From Alphaproteobacteria bacterium (GTDB taxonomy: Bacteria; Pseudomonadota; Alphaproteobacteria; RS24), in NCBI GenBank assembly GCA_015163825.1, contig JAAOIL010000158.1, forward strand, positions 1-10,853: 10,853 nt of DNA. The letters are read 5' to 3'. The notes beneath the pieces were generated by a model that was not told where the DNA came from, did no database searches, and was given only the letters and a program-made list of their open reading frames with translations. Of this stretch, positions 7,094 through 10,853 are shown one piece after another; positions within the stretch are counted from its first letter, which is position 1, and each line of letters begins with the position of its first letter. Made by a program: the position numbers and the translations under genes.

Positions 7094-8031
7094 TAGAAAT
7101 ACCCCTCGCGTTTTTTCTTTTCCATACTGGCAGATTGATCGTGGTCTATCACCCGCCCCTGCCGTTCTGATTGCGTGGCTTGCAAAGTCTCTTGGATAAT
7201 CCCTGCCACTGTATCGGCAGTGCTTTGCATCGCCCCGGTTAGCGGATAACAGCCAAGGGTGCGAAAGCGCACCGATTTTATTTCTGGCACTTCGCCCTCA
7301 TTGAGGGGTAGGCGGTCATCATCAACCATAATCAAAGCGCCATCGCGTTCCACCACGGGGCGGCGGGCGGCAAAATAAAGCGGCACAATCTCAATGGATT
7401 CGCGATAAATATATTGCCAAATATCAAGTTCCGTCCAATTAGAAAGCGGGAAGACACGGATTTCTTCGCGCGGATTTTTACGGGTATTATAGAGCGTCCA
7501 AAGTTCGGGGCGTTGATTTTTCGGGTCCCATTGATGTTGGCTGGTGCGAAAAGAAAAAATGCGTTCTTTGGCACGACTTTTTTCTTCATCACGCCTTGCC
7601 CCGCCAAAGGCGGCATCAAATTGATATTTATCCAGCGCTTGTTTAAGGGCTTCGGTTTTCATAATGTCGGTATGCTTGGCAGAGCCATGTGTGAAAGGTC
7701 CCACCCCTGCTGCCACCCCTTCGGCATTTTGATGCACCAATAATTCTGCGCCTATTTTTTTCACCATTTTATCGCGGAAGGTAATCATCTCCTTAAACTT
7801 CCAGCCGGTATCAACATGCAAAAGCGGAAACGGCAGACGCGTTTTTTCGGTTGCCGCCCCCGAGGGGGTTAGGGGGGGAGGCGTGTGGGCAAAAGCCTTC
7901 AGCGCAATATGCAACATCACGGCACTATCTTTGCCGATAGAATACAGCATAACAGGGTGGTCGCACTCGGCGACCACTTCGCGCATAATATAAATGGCTT
8001 CGGCTTCTAATGTGTCTAAATGTGTCATCAT
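7093..8031 (-). CDS. cysD: Sulfate adenylyltransferase subunit 2
   Basis: This is the catalytic subunit that, with CysN, makes adenylyl sulfate from sulfate and ATP. It belongs to the PP-loop ATP pyrophosphatase fold, with the loop SIGKDS at 31-36. Other CysD signatures are HVDTGWKF, HGSAKHTDIMKTE, GGARRDEEKSRAKERI, WDPKNQRPELW, VFPLSNWTELDIWQYI, RFRTLGCYPLTGA and the C-terminal SERQGRVIDHDQSASM. Length is 312 aa, slightly above the roughly 302 aa of the E. coli protein. Most of the difference is a Pro-rich insertion at about residues 48-65 (AHTPPPLTPSGAATEKTR), where E. coli has only about four residues. The gene starts with two consecutive ATG codons (8031 or 8028) and no strong ribosome site. 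A sigma70-like promoter lies about 60 nt upstream. Confidence 0.97.
   Translation of the reverse strand: MMTHLDTLEAEAIYIMREVVAECDHPVMLYSIGKDSAVMLHIALKAFAHTPPPLTPSGAATEKTRLPFPLLHVDTGWKFKEMITFRDKMVKKIGAELLVHQNAEGVAAGVGPFTHGSAKHTDIMKTEALKQALDKYQFDAAFGGARRDEEKSRAKERIFSFRTSQHQWDPKNQRPELWTLYNTRKNPREEIRVFPLSNWTELDIWQYIYRESIEIVPLYFAARRPVVERDGALIMVDDDRLPLNEGEVPEIKSVRFRTLGCYPLTGAMQSTADTVAGIIQETLQATQSERQGRVIDHDQSASMEKKKREGYF
7837..7890 (-). repeat. Proline-rich insertion with C5/G5 palindrome inside cysD
   Basis: The segment encodes residues 48-65 of CysD, just after the conserved helix ending LKAF and before LPFPLLHVDTGW. It contains an inverted repeat at 7857-7868 (CCCCC-GA-GGGGG) next to a G7 run at 7872-7878. 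Read on the minus strand, CCCCCCCTAACCCCCTCGGG resembles the C-rich arm of dispersed palindromic repeats found in many proteobacteria. That origin is inferred; the insertion itself is visible by comparison with the family. Confidence 0.5.
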
Positions 8032-8092
8032 ATCTACATATTTTTTCTGTTAATCAGTGTATATCCCATAATATATTTGTAAATGTTAGTAC

Positions 8093-8121
8093 TATTTAGC
8101 CCCACGCATTTTTTTTGTCAA
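8093..8121 (-). promoter_or_regulatory. Sigma70-like promoter for cysD-cysNC
   Basis: On the minus strand a perfect -35 hexamer TTGACA (8116-8121) is followed after 17 nt by TAAATA (8093-8098), a fair -10 match. The expected transcription start is near 8085, giving a leader of roughly 55 nt before the cysD ATG pair. The spacer begins with an A-run. The gap lies between purH and cysD, so the sulfate-activation genes probably have their own promoter. I see no riboswitch-like fold in the AT-rich leader. Confidence 0.6.
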
Positions 8122-8123
8122 GG

Positions 8124-8155
8124 TTTTGAATGGCGTTTTGAATGGCGTTTGGAAT
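8124..8155. repeat. 12-bp tandem repeat abutting the cysD -35 box
   Basis: TTTTGAATGGCG occurs twice in perfect tandem (8124-8135 and 8136-8147), followed by a partial third copy TTTGGAAT (8148-8155). On the minus strand it lies immediately upstream of TTGACA, at about -37 to -70, where activators usually bind. It may be an operator made of direct repeats or a neutral slippage product. Confidence 0.6.
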
Positions 8156-8170
8156 ATGTGGATAGAGGGA

Positions 8171-9793
8171 TTAGTGCCGAAAATGGCGCATATTGGTAAA
8201 GACCATAGCGATATTTTTATCATCGGCGGCGGCGATAACCTCCGCATCACGCACCGAGCCACCGGGCTGAATAATAGCCGTAGAGCCGGCGGCGGCAATG
8301 GCGAGCAAGCCATCGGCAAAAGGAAAAAAGGCATCAGAGGCGGCAACAGAGCCTTTTGTTAAGGGTTCTGCCAGTCCTTCATTTTTGGCGGCGACTTCGG
8401 CTTTATGGGCGGCGATGGTGGCGCTATCAAGGCGGCTCATCTGCCCCGCCCCAATGCCGACGGTGGCGGTGTCTTTGGCATAGATAATGGCGTTTGATTT
8501 AACATGCTTGGCAATCTTCCAAGCAAATAACAGGTCTTGCATTTCTTGGTCGCTGGGTTGGCGTTTGGTGACGCATTCTATTTTATCCAGCAGGGCCTTA
8601 TCTTGGTTTTGATATAAAAAACCACCTGCCACACTTCTTATGTGGGGGGTTATATGCTCGTCTTCTTTATACTTCCCGCTATCTCCCCCATAATCTAATG
8701 TCAGCAAGCGCAGATTTTTCTTGGCGGCAATAACAGATTTCGCCTCCGCATCCGCAGCGGGGGCGATAATCACTTCGGTAAAAATGGCTGTCATCGCCTC
8801 TGCCGCTTGCTTATCAAGCGGGCGATTGGTGGCGATAATACCGCCGAAAGCCGAAACAGGATCACACGCCAGCGCACGGGCAAATGCCCCCGCTAAATCA
8901 TCGCCTAAATTATCAGCCAGTGCCACACCGCATGGGTTGGCGTGTTTGATAATGCACACCGCCGCCGCTTCACAAGCTGGAAATTCCCTGATTAAGGCGA
9001 AGGCGGCATCGGCATCATTGATATTATTATAAGAAAGCGCTTTGCCTTGATGTTGTGTGGCGGCCGCCAATCCTAGGCGTTTTGGGGCAGTGGCATAGAA
9101 CGCGGCTTGTTGGTGGGGGTTTTCGCCATAGCGCAAAGCTTCTTTCAAGCGCCCGCCAATGGCGAACCAATCTTGCGCGCCCTCTTGGCATTTGGGAAAA
9201 GCCCCCGCCATCCAATTAGAGATTGCCGCATCATAAGCCGCCACCCGTGCAAAGGCTTTTTGCGCCAGATATTGGCGTTGGCGCAAATCTGTGCCGCCTT
9301 GTTGTAGGGCGTCTAAAATTAAATCATAATCAGCCGCCTCGACCACGACACTGACAAAAGCATGATTTTTAGCAGCCCCCCTTATCATAGCGGGGCCACC
9401 AATATCAATGTTTTCAATATGGGTATCCCCATCGGTATTATTGTCTAAATTTTGGTCTAGCACCGCCTCAAACGGATAAAGATTGACGACCAATAAATCA
9501 ATGGCGGGGATATTATGGGTATCCATCGCTTGTGTATGGTCGGGCTTATCCCGCCGTGCCAAAAGCCCGCCATGGATAGCGGGGTGTAAGGTTTTCACAC
9601 GCCCATCCATCATCTCCGCCCATTGGGTGATTTCGGCGACATCACGGCAAGGGATATCGGCGCCTTTTAATAATTGGGCAGTGCCGCCTGTGGAGATTAT
9701 CTCTACCCCCGCTTTATGCAGGGCAAGGGCAAAAGGAATAATCCCCTCTTTATCAGAGACAGAAATCAAAGCGCGTTTTATAGGGTGTTTCAT
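8171..9793 (-). CDS. purH: Bifunctional AICAR formyltransferase / IMP cyclohydrolase
   Basis: This enzyme performs the last two steps of purine synthesis: formyl transfer from 10-formyl-THF to AICAR, then ring closure to IMP. The product is 540 aa, close to the usual 510-540. The N-terminal IMP cyclohydrolase domain (about 1-200) shows ISVSDKEG, STGGT, GRVKTLHPAIHGGLLARRD, NLYPFE and IDIGGPAMIRGAAKNH. The transformylase domain shows ALRYGENPHQ, GKALSYNNINDADAA, IKHANPCGVA with the catalytic Lys-His pair, AFGGIIA, RSVAGGFLYQ, KHVKSNAI, GIGAGQMSRLDS, DAFFPFADG, and the C-terminus FTNMRHFRH. It begins 15 nt after rpe, which indicates an operon. The ribosome site is weak (AAAG about 9 nt upstream). 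No strong terminator is seen after its stop. Confidence 0.98.
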   Translation of the reverse strand: MKHPIKRALISVSDKEGIIPFALALHKAGVEIISTGGTAQLLKGADIPCRDVAEITQWAEMMDGRVKTLHPAIHGGLLARRDKPDHTQAMDTHNIPAIDLLVVNLYPFEAVLDQNLDNNTDGDTHIENIDIGGPAMIRGAAKNHAFVSVVVEAADYDLILDALQQGGTDLRQRQYLAQKAFARVAAYDAAISNWMAGAFPKCQEGAQDWFAIGGRLKEALRYGENPHQQAAFYATAPKRLGLAAATQHQGKALSYNNINDADAAFALIREFPACEAAAVCIIKHANPCGVALADNLGDDLAGAFARALACDPVSAFGGIIATNRPLDKQAAEAMTAIFTEVIIAPAADAEAKSVIAAKKNLRLLTLDYGGDSGKYKEDEHITPHIRSVAGGFLYQNQDKALLDKIECVTKRQPSDQEMQDLLFAWKIAKHVKSNAIIYAKDTATVGIGAGQMSRLDSATIAAHKAEVAAKNEGLAEPLTKGSVAASDAFFPFADGLLAIAAAGSTAIIQPGGSVRDAEVIAAADDKNIAMVFTNMRHFRH

Positions 9794-9808
9794 TATTATG
9801 CTTTAACT

Positions 9809-10468
9809 TTATGTTTTGAGGGAAGCAATGTTAGCGGCATAGTCCCCCCCATTCGCTCCCTTAAAAACCGCAGTGCCTGCCACCAAGATATTAGCGCCAG
9901 CGTCTCGGGCTAGTTTTGCGGTTGCAGGATTTATGCCGCCATCAACTTCAATATCAATAGCCAGATTATGACGGCTGATATATTCGCGCACCGCTTCTAT
10001 TTTGCGGCATTGACTGGTGAGGAAGGATTGCCCACCAAAGCCCGGATTAACCGACATAATCAACACAAGATCAATCATATCCCACATATAATCTAGCACA
10101 TTCAGGGGTGTGGCGGGGTTCAGCACCAGCCCGACTTTGCACCCGAATTCACGAATAGCCGCCGCCGTGCGGTGCGGGTGGAGGCTGGCTTCGGGGTGGA
10201 AACTAATGATAGCGGCACCGGCTTTAGCAAAATCCTCAATATGATTATCAACAGGGCTTATCATCAAATGCACATCAAGGGGTGCGCTGGCGTGCGGCGC
10301 AATGGCGGCAACAAGGGGCGCGCCCAAAGTAATGTTGGGGACAAAATGTCCGTCCATCACATCAATATGCACATAATCACAGCCTGCGGCACAAATAGCG
10401 GCAACTTCCTCGCCGAGCCGTGCGAAATCTGCCGCAAGAATAGAAGGTGCAATTTTTACCGAATCCAT
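9809..10468 (-). CDS. rpe: Ribulose-phosphate 3-epimerase
   Basis: This TIM-barrel metalloenzyme interconverts ribulose 5-phosphate and xylulose 5-phosphate in the pentose phosphate pathway. The product is 219 aa, the normal size. It begins with KIAPSILAADFARLGEE. Metal and catalytic residues are visible: H34 and D36 (HIDVMDGHFVPN), H67 (LDVHLMI) and D176 (EVDGGIN). The phosphate-binding loops are SVNPGFGGQ (139-147) and the AGTAVF segment. It starts 8 nt after the rsmB stop, with AGAG as a modest ribosome site, and is followed by purH after 15 nt. Supplying pentose phosphates next to a purine synthesis gene makes metabolic sense. Confidence 0.97.
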   Translation of the reverse strand: MDSVKIAPSILAADFARLGEEVAAICAAGCDYVHIDVMDGHFVPNITLGAPLVAAIAPHASAPLDVHLMISPVDNHIEDFAKAGAAIISFHPEASLHPHRTAAAIREFGCKVGLVLNPATPLNVLDYMWDMIDLVLIMSVNPGFGGQSFLTSQCRKIEAVREYISRHNLAIDIEVDGGINPATAKLARDAGANILVAGTAVFKGANGGDYAANIASLKT

Positions 10469-10476
10469 ATCTCTAA

Positions 10477-10853
10477 TTACGCTTTTTTGTGCAACTGAGC
10501 AATAAAAAATCCATCACAGCCGCCTTTATAATCGCTTGGCATTATGCGTATCATACCACTAGATTGTGCGACAGAATCCGCCCCAGAATTCGCAAATCCC
10601 TCTGGCAATCCGCCTATGGGGTCTAGGGCAAAATCGGGGTGGGAATTCAGGAATTGTTGTATTTGCGCTTCGCCTTCTTGTGGTTCAAGCGAGCATACAC
10701 AATAAAGCAATGTGCCGCCATCGGCCGTTAAAGTGGCGGCTTGGGCAAGTAAGCGTTTTTGGGTTGTGGCGGCGCGGGTAATATCACCCTGTCTTTTATG
10801 CAATAAAATATCAGGGTTGCGGCGCAAGGTGCCTGTGGCAGAGCAAGGCGCGT
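10477..10853 (-). CDS. rsmB: 16S rRNA (cytosine-C5)-methyltransferase RsmB (3' part)
   Basis: The frame is open to the window edge, so only the C-terminal 124 residues or so are seen. The first complete residues, APCSATGTLRRNPDI, are the RsmB/Fmu motif IV with its conserved cysteine. YCVCSLEPQEGE is motif VI with the catalytic cysteine that attacks the target cytosine (m5C967 in E. coli numbering). The tail MIRIMPSDYKGGCDGFFIAQL is the usual family end. It stops 8 nt before rpe and probably leads the rsmB-rpe-purH unit. Confidence 0.93.
   Translation of the reverse strand, partial: APCSATGTLRRNPDILLHKRQGDITRAATTQKRLLAQAATLTADGGTLLYCVCSLEPQEGEAQIQQFLNSHPDFALDPIGGLPEGFANSGADSVAQSSGMIRIMPSDYKGGCDGFFIAQLHKKA

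Noticed and set aside
8032..8085. Possible riboswitch or leader peptide before cysD
   Set aside because: The leader is short and AT-rich, with only a weak TATAT/ATATA pairing. No known sulfur-related riboswitch core or small ORF with a ribosome site is visible.
8157..8165. DnaA-box-like TGTGGATAG between purH and cysD
   Set aside because: It is a single site with one mismatch, without clustered boxes or an origin context.
8126..8362. Plus-strand 78-codon frame over the purH 3' end and the intergenic repeat
   Set aside because: It is antisense to the conserved PurH C-terminus, and its start lies in the tandem repeat. No domain or ribosome site supports it.
8629..8645. Hairpin CCACA...TGTGG within purH
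   Set aside because: The stem is only 5 bp and sits in coding sequence with no U-tract on the transcribed strand; it is probably incidental.

Overview
The window looks like chromosomal DNA of an alphaproteobacterium with a moderate GC content and tightly packed genes. The support is the gene order (class I/II aminotransferase, ftsK, lolA, exonuclease III on one strand; rsmB, rpe, purH on the other), the wording of the protein motifs, and very short or overlapping gene junctions. A marine SAR116-like lineage would fit, but this is a guess from gene style and composition. No rRNA, tRNA, CRISPR array, transposase, prophage or plasmid gene was seen.

Left half, plus strand (1-5011): the 3' end of a PLP aminotransferase (probably DapC, lysine/peptidoglycan precursor synthesis), ftsK (chromosome translocation at the septum), lolA (lipoprotein chaperone), an unrecognised acidic 227-residue protein, and xth (abasic-site repair). 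The first four genes overlap (ATGA, ATGA, then 14 nt), and xth follows after 20 nt, so this reads as one transcription unit linking cell envelope, division and repair genes. A short convergent gap (5012-5146) follows. It holds a 51-codon ORF of doubtful status and only a weak hairpin.

Right half, minus strand (10853-5147, transcribed leftwards): the 3' end of rsmB (16S rRNA m5C methyltransferase), rpe (pentose phosphate epimerase), purH (last two steps of IMP synthesis), then after a 139-nt gap cysD and a fused cysNC. CysD and CysN make adenylyl sulfate from sulfate and ATP, and the C-terminal APS kinase of CysNC phosphorylates it to PAPS. A good sigma70-like promoter lies in front of cysD, with a perfect 12-bp tandem repeat immediately upstream of its -35 box. 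This suggests that the sulfate-activation pair is controlled separately from rsmB-rpe-purH.

I do not see an undescribed multi-gene system. What stands out is small-scale structure. There are several short tandem duplications (12, 12, 12 and 15 bp) and G8/C8 tracts inside or near essential genes. CysD carries a proline-rich insertion built on a C5/G5 palindrome and similar in peptide to the FtsK linker. One conserved-looking but unrecognised gene is embedded between lolA and xth.
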